In this document: positions 1 to 11,000 of the stretch, piece by piece | Layout of the letters: every line of letters starts with the position of its first letter | Numbering within the stretch: the stretch's first letter is position 1 | Virus record (IMG/VR): IMGVR_UViG_3300023174_003433 | Location: 53,728-117,727 of that record | Source: a virus | Direction: 5' to 3' (one strand) | DNA: 64,000 nt | The notes under the pieces: model-generated | Told to the model about the DNA's origin: nothing | The model's input: the letters and a program-made list of their open reading frames with translations, nothing else | The model's database searches: none | Translations under genes and position numbers: made by a program

Positions 1-2847
1 AATAATGGTCATACGGGTATTGCTAAAATCTAATCTAGAATTTACATCTAATCCACCAACTCTTGCTGTAGTAGCAATTAAGTTACCTTTGAACCAGTTA
101 CCATGAATATTTGCTTTAGTAAATGATGCAGCGTTAACATTGATTACGTTACCTGATACCTCTGGTGTATAACCTTGAAACGCATAGAATTCTTTTGTTA
201 GGGCATCTCGAATCATACCGGCATGAGCATTCGTGCCATCATTATAGTGACCAACATAACCAATTGTTAAAGCATCTGTATAGTAATTTCCTATACCAAG
301 TTGAATTAAAGTATCTTCTACTTCAAACGAGGTTACATTAAGTGATATGGTGTTGCCAAGAACAACTAAGTTACCTGTTACTGTAACATCATTACCAAAT
401 ACCACATTGCCGGTTACTGTTTGACTTGCTGCACCAGTTAATGCTAATCGATTTGCTATATTAGTATTCTGTGTAACATCCACACCTTCAATGATCGTCA
501 TGCGAGCATTTTGGCCTGCATCGACACCATCAATAATATTCATCCGTGTGTTACTGAAATCCAATCTTACGTTTTGGCTTAAATCCACACCCTCGGATAC
601 AGTTAATCTGGTGTTTTGAGTTACATCTACACCTTGTATAATAGTAATGGCTGTATTGCTAAAATCTAACCGAACGTTTTGGCTTAAATCAACACCTTCA
701 CTTACAACTATACGAGCATTTTGGCTAGTGTCGGTACCTTCAATGATGGTCATACGAGAATTTTGACCAACATCCACACCTTGTATGATTGTTATAGCGG
801 CATTACTGAAATCTAGCCTTACGTTTTGGCTTGCATCGGTACCTTCAATCACGGTCAATCTGGTGTTCTGTGTAACATCTACACCTTGGATGATGGTAAT
901 AGCCGTGTTACTAAAATCCAGCCTTACGTTCTGACTTGCATTGGTACCTTCAATGATGGCCATACGAGCATTTTGGCTGGTATCTGTACCCTCAATGATG
1001 GTCATTCTGTTGTTTTGGCCAACATCAACACCATCAATAATGTTCATTCTAGTGTTACTAAAATCCAATCTTACATTCTGGCTTGCATCAACACCTTCAA
1101 TGATAGTCATGCGAGCATTTTGGCCTGCATCAACACCATCAATAATGTTCATTCTAGTGTTACTAAAATCCAATCTTACGTTTTGGCTTGCATCAGTACC
1201 TTCAATGATTGTCATGCGAGAATTCTGGCCAACATCCACACCTTGTATGATTGTTATAGCGGCATTACTAAAGTCCAGTCTTACGTTTTGACTAACATTC
1301 ACACCATCACTTATAGACATTCTAGAATTTTGACCTGCATCCACACCTTCTATGATGGTCATACGAGTATTACTAAAGTCCAGCCTTACGTTTTGGCTTG
1401 CATCGGCACCTTCGATAATGGTCATTCTAGCATTTTGGCTAGTGTCAGTACCTTCAATGATTGTCATGCGAGCATTTTGGCCTGCATCCACACCATCAAT
1501 AATATTCATACGGGTATTACTAAAGTCCAGCCTTACGTTTTGGCTGGCATCTGTACCTTCAACAATGGTCATTCTAGCATTTTGGCCAACATCTACGCCT
1601 TGAATAATAGTAATGGCTGTGTTACTGAAATCTAGCCTTACGTTTTGGCTGGCATTTACACCATCAATTACAGTCATTCTAGTATTCTGGCCAACATCAA
1701 CACCTTCGATGATGGTCATACGAGTATTACTAAAATCTAACCTTACGTTTTGGCTGGCATTAACGCCATCACTTATGTCCATGCGGGTATTACTGAAATT
1801 TAACCGAACATTCTGGCTCAAATCAGTACCTTCAATCACCGCCATTCTAGTATTGCTGAAATCCAATCTAGAATTTACATCTAAACCACCAACTCTTGCT
1901 GTTGTAGCAATTAGATTGCCTTTGAACCAATTGCCGTGTATGTTTGCCTTGGCAAACGATGCATCATTAATGTTGACCGTATTACCTGTTACTCCTGGTG
2001 TGTAACCTTGAAATGCATAGAACTCTTTCGTTCCCGCATCACGAATCATACCAGCTTGAGCATTTGTTCCATCGTTGTAATGGCCAACATAACCGATAGT
2101 TAGTACATCTGTATTATAATTTCCTATTCCCAACTGAATTAAAGTATCCTTTACTTCAAGCGAGGTCACATTAAGTGATATTGTATTACCGAGAACAATT
2201 AAATTACCTGATACAGAAACATCATTGAGAAATGCAACGTTACCAGAAACAGTTTGAAGGCTTGCTCCAGACAAACTTAGTTTGTTCGCTATGTCGGTGT
2301 TTTGAGTTACATTCACACCTTCAATGATGGTCATACGGGTATTACTAAAATCTAATCTAGAATTCTGGCTTGCGTTTACGCCATCACTAATGGTCATACG
2401 ACTATTTTGACCAGCATCTACACCTTCAATGATGGTCATGCGAGTATTGCTGAAATCTAGCCTTACGTTTTGGCTAACATTAACACCATCACTAATTGCC
2501 ATGCGAGTGTTACTAAAGTCCAGCCTTACGTTTTGGCTAGTGTTTACACCATCACTAATGGACATTCTAGCATTTTGAGAAGCGTCTACACCTATGGTTA
2601 CGTTAGCTTGATTGTAACTAGCTTGAGCCAATACTGTTGCCGTATTTGCTTGATTATAAGCTTCTTGAGCTTTTAGATCAGTAGGAGGATTACTAATAAT
2701 TTTGATGCCAGTATTAGATCCAATAAACAAAGTATTGGATACAAATGAAAATGCTAATTGTCCATCATCTAGTGTTAGTGGCGCACTATTAGAGTACGAC
2801 CGAAGAATCTGTATGGTCGATATATTAGATGTATTTGCAGCTGGCAT
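1..2847 (-). CDS. Giant repeat-containing tail fibre protein (3' end beyond window)
   Basis: The reading frame is open from ATG at 2847 to the left edge, about 949 residues with no stop seen, so it is partial. The N-terminal 80 residues resemble the start of other fibre proteins. Then come two kinds of segment: arrays of 14- or 21-residue repeats (MTIIEG.., D.xQN.R, LDFSNTR) and a roughly 150-residue globular module (NTISLNVTS.., IGYVGHYNDGT.., KANIHGNWFKG) that occurs twice, at about 1850-2290 and again at about 1-455. I infer a trimeric receptor-binding fibre or whisker at the distal end of the tail. The start codon overlaps the upstream stop (TAATG). Virion role is inferred from composition and operon position; no enzymatic motif is seen. 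Confidence 0.85.
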   Translation of the reverse strand, partial: MPAANTSNISTIQILRSYSNSAPLTLDDGQLAFSFVSNTLFIGSNTGIKIISNPPTDLKAQEAYNQANTATVLAQASYNQANVTIGVDASQNARMSISDGVNTSQNVRLDFSNTRMAISDGVNVSQNVRLDFSNTRMTIIEGVDAGQNSRMTISDGVNASQNSRLDFSNTRMTIIEGVNVTQNTDIANKLSLSGASLQTVSGNVAFLNDVSVSGNLIVLGNTISLNVTSLEVKDTLIQLGIGNYNTDVLTIGYVGHYNDGTNAQAGMIRDAGTKEFYAFQGYTPGVTGNTVNINDASFAKANIHGNWFKGNLIATTARVGGLDVNSRLDFSNTRMAVIEGTDLSQNVRLNFSNTRMDISDGVNASQNVRLDFSNTRMTIIEGVDVGQNTRMTVIDGVNASQNVRLDFSNTAITIIQGVDVGQNARMTIVEGTDASQNVRLDFSNTRMNIIDGVDAGQNARMTIIEGTDTSQNARMTIIEGADASQNVRLDFSNTRMTIIEGVDAGQNSRMSISDGVNVSQNVRLDFSNAAITIIQGVDVGQNSRMTIIEGTDASQNVRLDFSNTRMNIIDGVDAGQNARMTIIEGVDASQNVRLDFSNTRMNIIDGVDVGQNNRMTIIEGTDTSQNARMAIIEGTNASQNVRLDFSNTAITIIQGVDVTQNTRLTVIEGTDASQNVRLDFSNAAITIIQGVDVGQNSRMTIIEGTDTSQNARIVVSEGVDLSQNVRLDFSNTAITIIQGVDVTQNTRLTVSEGVDLSQNVRLDFSNTRMNIIDGVDAGQNARMTIIEGVDVTQNTNIANRLALTGAASQTVTGNVVFGNDVTVTGNLVVLGNTISLNVTSFEVEDTLIQLGIGNYYTDALTIGYVGHYNDGTNAHAGMIRDALTKEFYAFQGYTPEVSGNVINVNAASFTKANIHGNWFKGNLIATTARVGGLDVNSRLDFSNTRMTII
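480..1860 (-). repeat. In-frame 42/63-bp protein-coding repeat array
   Basis: Roughly 30 tandem units encoding 14 residues (two heptads: MTIIEGV + DAGQNAR) or 21 residues (a third heptad LDFSNTR added). All unit lengths are multiples of seven residues, so register is kept. The repeats lie in the coding frame of the fibre gene, so they are protein repeats and not a CRISPR or iteron array. Copy-to-copy identity at the DNA level is high, which favours recombinational change of array length. Confidence 0.9.
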
Positions 2848-3068
2848 TAAAAGAATCCGTTATCTATAATTAATCGTGAATTTTCTGCTGGAGCAATAAT
2901 AAAAGAATTTGTTGAAGCCACATAAGTTACCACATCACGGTCTAGAGCACCAGCCATACTAACATCACTTAATGCTTTTAATGTTGTTGCACCATATGAT
3001 AGTGTTCGAACTGTTTGTTGAGAAGCACCTAGTTGTACATTGACTGTACCTATTGTTTGACCTGGCAT
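2847..3068 (-). CDS. Small virion-associated protein, 73 aa
   Basis: Begins MPGQTIGTVNVQLG and contains the stretch LSDVSMAGALDRDVVTYVAS, the short beta-rich motif (L.DV......D.V.Y) that recurs in phage tail fibre and neck proteins. It is coupled by TAATG overlap to the giant fibre gene and lies 3 bp below the 112-residue gene. A fibre-attachment or fibre-chaperone role is inference only. No homologue is recognised with certainty. Confidence 0.65.
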   Translation of the reverse strand: MPGQTIGTVNVQLGASQQTVRTLSYGATTLKALSDVSMAGALDRDVVTYVASTNSFIIAPAENSRLIIDNGFF

Positions 3069-3071
3069 GTT

Positions 3072-3410
3072 TTACCTCGTAACTCGTGGAGAAACATCAA
3101 CAATGCCTTCTAAAACTCTTGTTACTGTATTGGCACCGGCATTGGTGATTATTGTGTCGTAAACATATCTTCCTGGAGAAATGTTAGCGGTTTGAGCAGA
3201 AGTCAAAGCAAGCTCAATGACCCCTGTGGCGGGGTATACTGTTGTTGAAAATGTTGCTGTAGCGTTTGAGGAATAGTAGGATTTACGCATTTGACCACTG
3301 GCCGTACAACCAGTTAAATCGTATACGTTACCATATACATCGTCTAATGTAATAGTGGTATTAAATGTGGTACCTTGTTCTAACAGTAGATTTGAGTAAG
3401 CAGCTGGCAT
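3072..3410 (-). CDS. Beta-sandwich virion protein, 112 aa
   Basis: Starts MPAAYSNLLLEQGTTFNTTI and continues with LTGCTASGQMRKSYYSS. This resembles a family common in marine and freshwater T4-like phages (LxxEQGTTF ... DLTGxTAxxQMRK) that looks like an Ig-like or baseplate-upper-protein fold. It follows a late-promoter octamer 33 bp upstream, so it probably opens a late transcription unit with the 73-aa protein and the giant fibre. The structural role is inferred from family resemblance and context. Confidence 0.7.
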   Translation of the reverse strand: MPAAYSNLLLEQGTTFNTTITLDDVYGNVYDLTGCTASGQMRKSYYSSNATATFSTTVYPATGVIELALTSAQTANISPGRYVYDTIITNAGANTVTRVLEGIVDVSPRVTR

Positions 3411-3442
3411 TTTATATTCCTGATATCATTAATCCTATTGGA

Positions 3443-3450
3443 TATTTATG
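3443..3450 (-). promoter_or_regulatory. T4-type late promoter
   Basis: The minus strand reads CATAAATA, matching the NATAAATA late-promoter octamer of T4-like phages, 33 bp upstream of the 112-residue gene. It sits in a 134-bp gap between structural genes. The phage-encoded gp33 at 34.5 kb fits gp55/gp33-type late transcription. Confidence 0.6.
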
Positions 3451-3493
3451 TCAACACCAACTTAAGCTCAAAAGTAAATTCGCTTTTTGGAAT

Positions 3494-3520
3494 CTAGGAT
3501 TTCGTCTCCGGAAATTCTAG
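3494..3520. other. Imperfect inverted repeat between structural genes
   Basis: CTAGGATTTC at 3494-3503 pairs with GAAATTCTAG at 3511-3520 (one G.U pair) around a 7-nt loop. No U tract follows on the minus strand, so it is not a canonical intrinsic terminator. It lies downstream of the S74 fibre gene and upstream of the late octamer, consistent with an mRNA 3'-end or processing structure. Confidence 0.45.
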
Positions 3521-3544
3521 GCCGGAATGAAAATTTTCGAATTT

Positions 3545-4801
3545 TTAATTATTCAGTTCGTTGTCAAGGGGTTTACGAATTGAATCTAATTCTTTTTTGA
3601 GTTCTTTGATGGCCTCGACTAAAAGTGGTATAACTCGTTCATAATGAATAGTGAGATATTTCTCATCAATCGGTGCTGGAACAACCACTTCAGGTAATAC
3701 TGCCTGTACTTCTTGTGCCGATAGGCCAATTTCTGGTTTAACTGTATATCCTAGAGCTTGTGCGGTTTCATTGGCTTCATATTGAAAACCATTTAATGTC
3801 ATTACCTTGGCCAACGCATTTTCTATATTACCCAAACGTTTCTTCAATCTATCATCCGAATAATAAGCAGTAATATTGTTGGTGGCACGAAGTTCGCCTG
3901 TTGTACCAGAACCTGCAGTTCCTACACCAACCGATCTAAATTGAACATCATTACCCGTACTCACAGATTGGTTAATTGTGTAACTAGAGAGATTTGCTGA
4001 AGAACCGGCGATATCACCAGTTATCTTAGAACCCGCTAAAGATGTAATCCATGAAGGATTAGCATATGAACCATTATTAACCACTCCATTAACTACTGCC
4101 ATATTAAACGTATTACCTGAATTTAAAGCAGACTTAACAAATTGTGTTGTGGCCACAGTATTAGTGTTTGCATTTAAATCTCCAGTAACCGCTGTTGAAC
4201 CAGCGGATAATGTCGCAACACCACTATATGCACCAGCAATTGAACTTGTAGAAATTGCATTATTACATGTAATATTATTAAAAATGCCTGTTGTACTAGC
4301 GTTAATAAGTGGAGCAAATATTGCAGTATTTGAAGTTAAAGAATCTGCCACTACAAATCCAAGTGCATTTAAATTTAAAGTTCTTATTAAAGTATTTGCT
4401 GTAATTCCGTTAACAAAGGCACCACCACTGGCATTTACTGTTGTGGTTCTTACTAAAGTGTTTGATGTGATTGAATCAGTAATTAATGTTTTTGCAATAA
4501 CAGCATTATTAGCAACTTGCAAAGCAAAATCGGAACCAGTAATTGCTACGTTAGATGTAGCAACTAAATCTCCCAATAAAGAGGTGTTTCCAGAAACAAT
4601 TGCTCTTCCTAAACTAACAGTATTGGCTACTGACAAAGCAACACCAACTCCATTTAAAAATAAAGTTCCAGTATCTTTAGTGAAATTGTTAGAAGATGTT
4701 CCTCCAGCAAGATTATTTAACTCGACTGCAGCTTTATTTTGCTGAGCAACTAAGTCACCAAATGTGTTATTAAAACTTAAAATGTTTACTGTATTTGCCA
4801 T
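3545..4801 (-). CDS. Tail fibre with C-terminal S74 intramolecular chaperone
   Basis: 418 residues. The first ~300 are low-complexity Asn/Thr/Ala-rich beta sequence with repeated NTLIRT.., NAISTS.. and GDLNANT.. motifs typical of trimeric fibre shafts. Residues ~310-410 form a Peptidase_S74 domain: YYSDDRLKKRLGNIENAL, then IGLSAQEVQAVLPEVV, then a C-terminal helix EAIKELKKELDSI. In this family the domain trimerises, folds the fibre and cleaves itself off before the Ser of the S-D-D-R-L-K motif. It is 2 bp from the 73-aa coiled-coil gene. Fibre identity is secure; its receptor is unknown. Confidence 0.88.
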   Translation of the reverse strand: MANTVNILSFNNTFGDLVAQQNKAAVELNNLAGGTSSNNFTKDTGTLFLNGVGVALSVANTVSLGRAIVSGNTSLLGDLVATSNVAITGSDFALQVANNAVIAKTLITDSITSNTLVRTTTVNASGGAFVNGITANTLIRTLNLNALGFVVADSLTSNTAIFAPLINASTTGIFNNITCNNAISTSSIAGAYSGVATLSAGSTAVTGDLNANTNTVATTQFVKSALNSGNTFNMAVVNGVVNNGSYANPSWITSLAGSKITGDIAGSSANLSSYTINQSVSTGNDVQFRSVGVGTAGSGTTGELRATNNITAYYSDDRLKKRLGNIENALAKVMTLNGFQYEANETAQALGYTVKPEIGLSAQEVQAVLPEVVVPAPIDEKYLTIHYERVIPLLVEAIKELKKELDSIRKPLDNELNN

Positions 4802-4803
4802 TA

Positions 4804-5025
4804 TTAGTTCCTAGTGAACAATTGTTGTAAAAGATGTTTAATTTCTTTTACATCATTTTTTACGTCATTAATTTCAGATTTTAGAGTATTTATTTCGGAC
4901 TTCTGATTGTTTATTAACTTTGATTTAAAAGTATATTCTTCTAAACCTACAGAATCAGTATTAATCAGAGCCATAGTGTTAGTATCTCTAACAAATGTGG
5001 TTCCTGGTATTTTAACTAATGGCAT
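4804..5025 (-). CDS. Small coiled-coil structural protein, 73 aa
   Basis: N-terminal half MPLVKIPGTTFVRDTNTMAL matches a short protein conserved beside the DUF4815-type gene in T4-like cyanophages and relatives. The C-terminal half (KSEINTLKSEINDVKNDVKEIKHLL) is a clear heptad coiled coil, probably trimeric. It sits between the 2094-residue protein and the S74 fibre with 2-3 bp gaps, so it is likely a connector or fibre-attachment piece. Function is inferred from context. Confidence 0.7.
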   Translation of the reverse strand: MPLVKIPGTTFVRDTNTMALINTDSVGLEEYTFKSKLINNQKSEINTLKSEINDVKNDVKEIKHLLQQLFTRN

Positions 5026-5028
5026 TTT

Positions 5029-8000
5029 TTATCCTATTGCTGGTAGAGCGATTGCACGAATATCAGTTAAGAACGGAACAGCAGTTTTATCTGATGTTGC
5101 AAGAACTACTTTAATTGCAAACTGACTAAATCTATTATATGTTTGTCCGTTAACTGTACTGGCGTAAGAAACATAATTCTGAGCAGTTCCTCCAGAACCA
5201 GGAGCAGCAACATACTCGTACAAATTGTTTCTGTTTTCAGAAAACTTAGAATCGCCACTATTAATTAAAGTCATTAACTGCCAGTTACCATCATCAAATA
5301 ATTGTGTATCGGTTCTTGAAAGAATCTTGTAGTAAACATAGATATTTGTATTAACTGGACGATATGCGGTAAAGTATACACGTAAATCGCCAGAATCAAA
5401 TCCTTGGTCCAATACAACTTTTTTGGTAATATATTTGGCAAGACCATTACCACCAGATTTAGAAGTTTCACCGGCAATCGTAATGATAGCATTTGCATTT
5501 CCTGTCAACCGAGTGTTTCCTGTTGATTCAGAAAGTGTAATTGTTGGTGTTGTTGCATAACCAGAACCACCAGAGGTAATGAAAATACTAGTAATATTAC
5601 CTTGTGCTGAAACATTAGCTACAGCTACTGCACCCGAACCAAAACCATTTGCAGCAGTAACGGTAACCAATAGTGTATTGGCGTTATAACCACCACCAGT
5701 ATTGGCAACAGAAATCATTGAATTAGAGATTCCAAGATTATTAATATTCCAACGAATTGTATACACACTTAAACCATCATCAGAAATCATTGGTGACACG
5801 GCATCATCTGCGGTACTCATTACTGCATACAATGAGAACGATGTATTAGAATCGGCAACAAGTACACGTTCACCATATCCATCATTTAAATAAATGTCAT
5901 CATACGTTGGTGTACCAAATTTACCTGGAGTTATTCCGGTTGTTGCTGCAGCTGTAAATGAACTATTCAATGTAGCACTATAAGTGTAATTTAATGTTGT
6001 ATCGCCGGGCAAGAAATCAGTTGTTGAGATATTCAATGCGTGAATTGGAACATTTGTATTTGCCGAAGTAACAATCTTATTAGATGTTGTATTAGGATTC
6101 AAATAATAGTTAATATCATCTTCAACAACTTTTCTGTATGGTAATCTATTAGGTACAACAAACTGTAATGTTGGAGTTACTGTTTTAGAGAATACGCAAC
6201 GATTCATTACAAACATCATTGCTTCATTTTGGTCAGCAGTCCATGTTTGTAGATTTTGAGAAACAAACAGAGAACCAACATATGGTGCTGAATTAATCTT
6301 AGTTACTGTAGTTGGTGTTGTGTCTGTTGGCAAATTCTTAGTAGAAGATGCAATTGCAGTATCACCAAGTTGAGCAGTATAGATTGAATACTCATTTGAT
6401 GTTGGGCAACGAACAATAAATGCATACAACTTGTTGGATTCCAAATATACAGGAGCAGGGAACTTAAACAATGTGTATGTTGTAGGATCCAAATAATGTG
6501 GTTCTGCTGTAGGTTCATTAATATGTTCAGAAGTCAAAGTTACTTGTGAATTATCTAAAGTTTCACCATTTGGATAACCATTAGTAGTGCCAACAATTGA
6601 CAATGTTACTGGTGCAAAACCTGTTGTTGGCTTAGTTGCAAAAAACAATTTAACAGAATCAATGAATACACCGTTAGGATAATTTTCTTTATCAACAATA
6701 AACGTTTGTGCAACAGGATCCCAAACTACAGTATATGTGTATGAGCTTGTATTTTCTCTTGTTGCTGTGCTAACAAATGTATTCTTTGCAGCATCAATAG
6801 AAGAAGCATAATTTAGACCTTGTTTTGTTGCTTGTAATCCTGAAGCAAAGAATGTTGCCTTAGAATATGTTGTTGCACTATCTAAATTGTTATTGATACT
6901 ATTATCAATTCTAAATGTTCTTTCACCTGTATTAAATGTGCCACCAGGTATAGAGAACACACCAGAAACCATACCAACTTCATTGGTCTTTAATGAACCA
7001 ATAGAGTAAATATCACCATTGGCTGCTGTGATAGAACTACCTAATGTGGCCAACTTAGTGGTGCCATTGTATGAGGTGATATTGGCAGATTGACCAACAC
7101 CTGTTCCGTTAATTACATACAATGTATTGCCAGCATAGAAGTTGGTTGTATTTGAAGCAAGAGGTGATAATGTAAGTGTAGTAGTTGTATTGGCATTGGT
7201 AATTAAACCACCCAAATGAGTATAGGTACTAATTACACCACTTGCCGTTGTTGTTTGATATTGACCAGATGTGTTAAACTGTGCATTACGGACTGAAGCT
7301 CCAGTATTAAAATTCGCATTAACAATATCACCAATTACATATAAACGTACATTGGTTGTTCCTGAATAGCTGTAATATGAGAGAACTTTTGCAATTGGTG
7401 TAAAATTACCACCAGCAAAATAACCAATGATATCACCATCTTGGAATTCACCAGAAACATTAGTTAATTCTAATACGTTTGGTTTACGAATATACTTATT
7501 AACTTGTACGTTGTCAAAATAAGCATTAACAGAAGTGTTAATTAACATGCCATACGAATTAAAGAATACAAATTGTTGACGAATGTAAGGAAGAATACTA
7601 ACGTCTTGTACATATCCAGAAGTTTCAACATAACTAGAATTTAACTTGTCATAGTTACCTAAAATAGTTTGTTGTTGTTCTTGGATATAATTTGTCACCC
7701 GATTGGTGAACCAGTTTCTACCAGAACCAATTGTAGCAACCGTTGTTGTTGCAACAGTAGTTTTCCAATCACCCACTTGTAACACATTAACTTGGTCGCT
7801 TGCACGATATACTTGTAAGTTAGGATCAACAATTAATAAATCAGGAGATTTTTGTGTATCTACCCAATTGTCCATTGGAGGACTTAAAGTTGTTATACCT
7901 TCTTTGAGAGCCACAGCAAAAGGATTTAAATTGACTGTGCGGGAGGCAATTGGCTGTGTAACAACATTCGATGTTGTGTATGGTAATGTATAGAAATTAG

Positions 8001-11000
8001 AAGAACCAGATTTAGAAATCTTGTAGTTCAAATTGTTTGCACTTGTTGAATCTATCTGACCCATGTTATATACAAGTGATAACGACTGTAACGGGAAATT
8101 AGAAACATTCTGTGATGCTGTCATCTGTTTTGTTCTACGATTGACAGTAATCAAATAATCATTATTATTTGTATCTGATGTTGAGTAACCAGAGAAGTCA
8201 TCAACTAAAATACCATTTTTGAAACGATTTAAACCATTAGTATCAGGAATCTGTAATGCGGCTGCATTTTTCTCTAAGAGATTTAATGCTGTATAGTATT
8301 CAAGATTGTTTACTCGGCTTTCTAAACCAGTAATATCACTCATTAACCAACGTTTATGTTTCACTTTCTCAACAGAAAGATTTGGTAAAATACCAGTAGT
8401 TACTTCACTTGGAATATAAGCTGTGTATGGATCGTGGAATAGATTTGCAACAACCAATGCACCATCTGGTTCTGCCGGCAGTAAAGGATTATCAGAAGGT
8501 GTTCCTTGAATGATTTCAAATGCACGGTCTTTACTTAATACTAATTTGTCGTAACGTCCCAAATAATTGGAATAATCAGAAACAAATGTACTTAAATCGA
8601 CAGGCATATAGGCACCAGCAGCACCAGAGCCAGAACCACTAGTTCTAATTGTAAAGTTTGCTTGAGCATTAATAAGTGCTGGTCTAAAATCTAAAGCATC
8701 TCGTAGTTGATATGTTGTGCCTGAAGTACTTGTGTAACTTGGTATCTCTGCATAATTTTCTGGTAAAGAAGAAACTGGAGACAAATATGAACCAACAGAA
8801 TAATAACCATCACCACCAGTTGTTTCATAATAATCTAACAACACCAACATATTACCTTGTATTGGTGTTTGACCAATTTTTAAAGTAAGTGTTGCAAAAT
8901 CATAATATGAATCTCTTTGGCCGTTATCAAACAAGAAACGGTTTGTAACATCAAAAGAAGGATTCGTCAACATTGCATCTGTGGGCACAGTTGCCGGCGC
9001 ACCAGTATCAATAATTTTACGAATTCGTTTTACATCAGTAATATATAATTTTTGTGGCTGTCCCGCAGAAACTAAACCAGAATTTTGTACATATACTTGT
9101 CCATTTGTTAAATCAACTTTGGTAAAAGTTGCAACAGTTGTACCGGTATAATTTACGTTTGCTGTATTTGCCGTTTTGAGATTTTTGGCTTTTAACACAT
9201 AACTGGTATCATTACCATTTCGTACATATGCTTTGGCAATAATGGTGGCCGTAAACGCACCTAGGTCGCTTGTTGGAGTTGTGAAGGTCGCAGTTGATCC
9301 GCTACCTGAAATCGTTACGGTGCGACTTCCTGTCGTCCAAGGCAGGCATTGGCCGGCTCTCAGACCACTGGATTGTGGATTGGTAACGATAATTTGAAAG
9401 TTTTGAGTAACCGAATCTGCTGAAAGTGCTCCGTTACCAAATGGGAAAGATAAAGTGGCAACTGGTGCGGCACCAAATGTTAAAGCGGCAGAAATATTAG
9501 CACCAGAAACAGTAAATGCCACATTTCTAAACACCTGAACGGTATTATAAGAAGTATCTGTTACGGTGCTTACATAACGATTACCCAAATTGAATAATAA
9601 TTCAGGATTGTTTTGATTTTGTAATACTGTATCACCAGTGGAAATATTACCAACTTTACTTGAATTATCAATTGCAGCGTTTGCCGTAATTGTGTATGGT
9701 GTTCCTGGAGTATCTACAATGATAGATTCATAATCAGTAACATCAAAACGTAATGTAAATACTGATGTCGTATCTGGTGCAACAGTAAATGGCCGGTCAA
9801 CAAAAGCAACTCTTGTTGCTCCACCTGGAACATAAGATGTAATTGTTCTAAAATCACCAGCAGATGTGCCTCGGTCAATACTAATTGTTACGTTATAGTA
9901 AGCATTGGCATTGGCAGAAAATTGTGCTGTACTTGGTATTGTAATAAATGTATTATTGGCGGAACTGGCTGATGCATTTGCTGATAACGCTTGATTCTGT
10001 AATCCAAACACATATGCTTTGTAAATATAAGCATCACCATTAGAAGTGTTTGATGTGCTAGAAAATATTAAATTGCGAATATAACCTGTACCTGCCAATG
10101 TTGAGTTATATGTAGTTACGTTTGCTGTATTAACATTTGCTTTAACTACACTATGAAAATCAACTGCCGGTAATGTGGATACATCAAACACACCATTGGC
10201 AGAATTAACATAGAAATAATTGCCATAATCAATATATGTTGGATTATTATTTGCAGCTGATGTTGTTCTTGCACGGTCATTGGTTAAAGTAACATCGCTT
10301 TGAGTTTCTAAACGATAACCACGAACATAGGAAATACCTTTTGAAATACCTAAATTATATTTTGCAGAGTTAATTGTATTTGCTTTAGGTGTCAATGTGT
10401 AATCTTTGACAATAAAATCACCATTTGTATCACTAGTACGTTTTGCAATGTAATCATCGATTGTTGAGTAAACGGTTTCATTGACTTGTTTAAGTATTGA
10501 ACCATTTTCTAAACGAACTAATTCAATAAAATCATTGTCATTACCCAAATCTAATGGACGTGTTTCTAGTGATAATGTAATTTTATATCGGTCGGCACCA
10601 GGTGCCTGATAGTTGGAAGCATTTAACGCTGGATCCAATAAACTAGAATCGTCTGTATAATTGTAAATACTTTCAGTTGCATTTAAACCAACACGTAATG
10701 ATGGTGTTGAACTATATTTTTCTAAAGGAATAGTTGTTTCTGATACAGTAACAAAGTTACCTTTGACATAGAAAATACCATCAGAGATAGAAGCGACAGA
10801 ACTTAAACCTGTTGCAAAATTGGTAACTGTTTCTGTTATTAATGTTGCTGTGTAGTTTGAATCTACAAGATAAATTGTATCACCACTTACAAAACGAGAA
10901 CCTGTAATATAAGATACAATTAATGTGGGTGAATCGCCAGCTGCACCGGAACTAGTTGTTGTTGCTTCAGCTGCATAAACTACTTTAGCAACAACACTTG

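Noticed and set aside
480-1860. Tandem repeats that could be taken for a CRISPR array
   Set aside because: Units are 42 or 63 bp in one coding frame, with degenerate repeats and no unique spacers of constant length.
826-2676. Several plus-strand frames of 68-269 residues with internal repeats
   Set aside because: They are antisense shadows of the repeat-rich fibre gene on the minus strand, whose frame is continuous and has recognisable modules.
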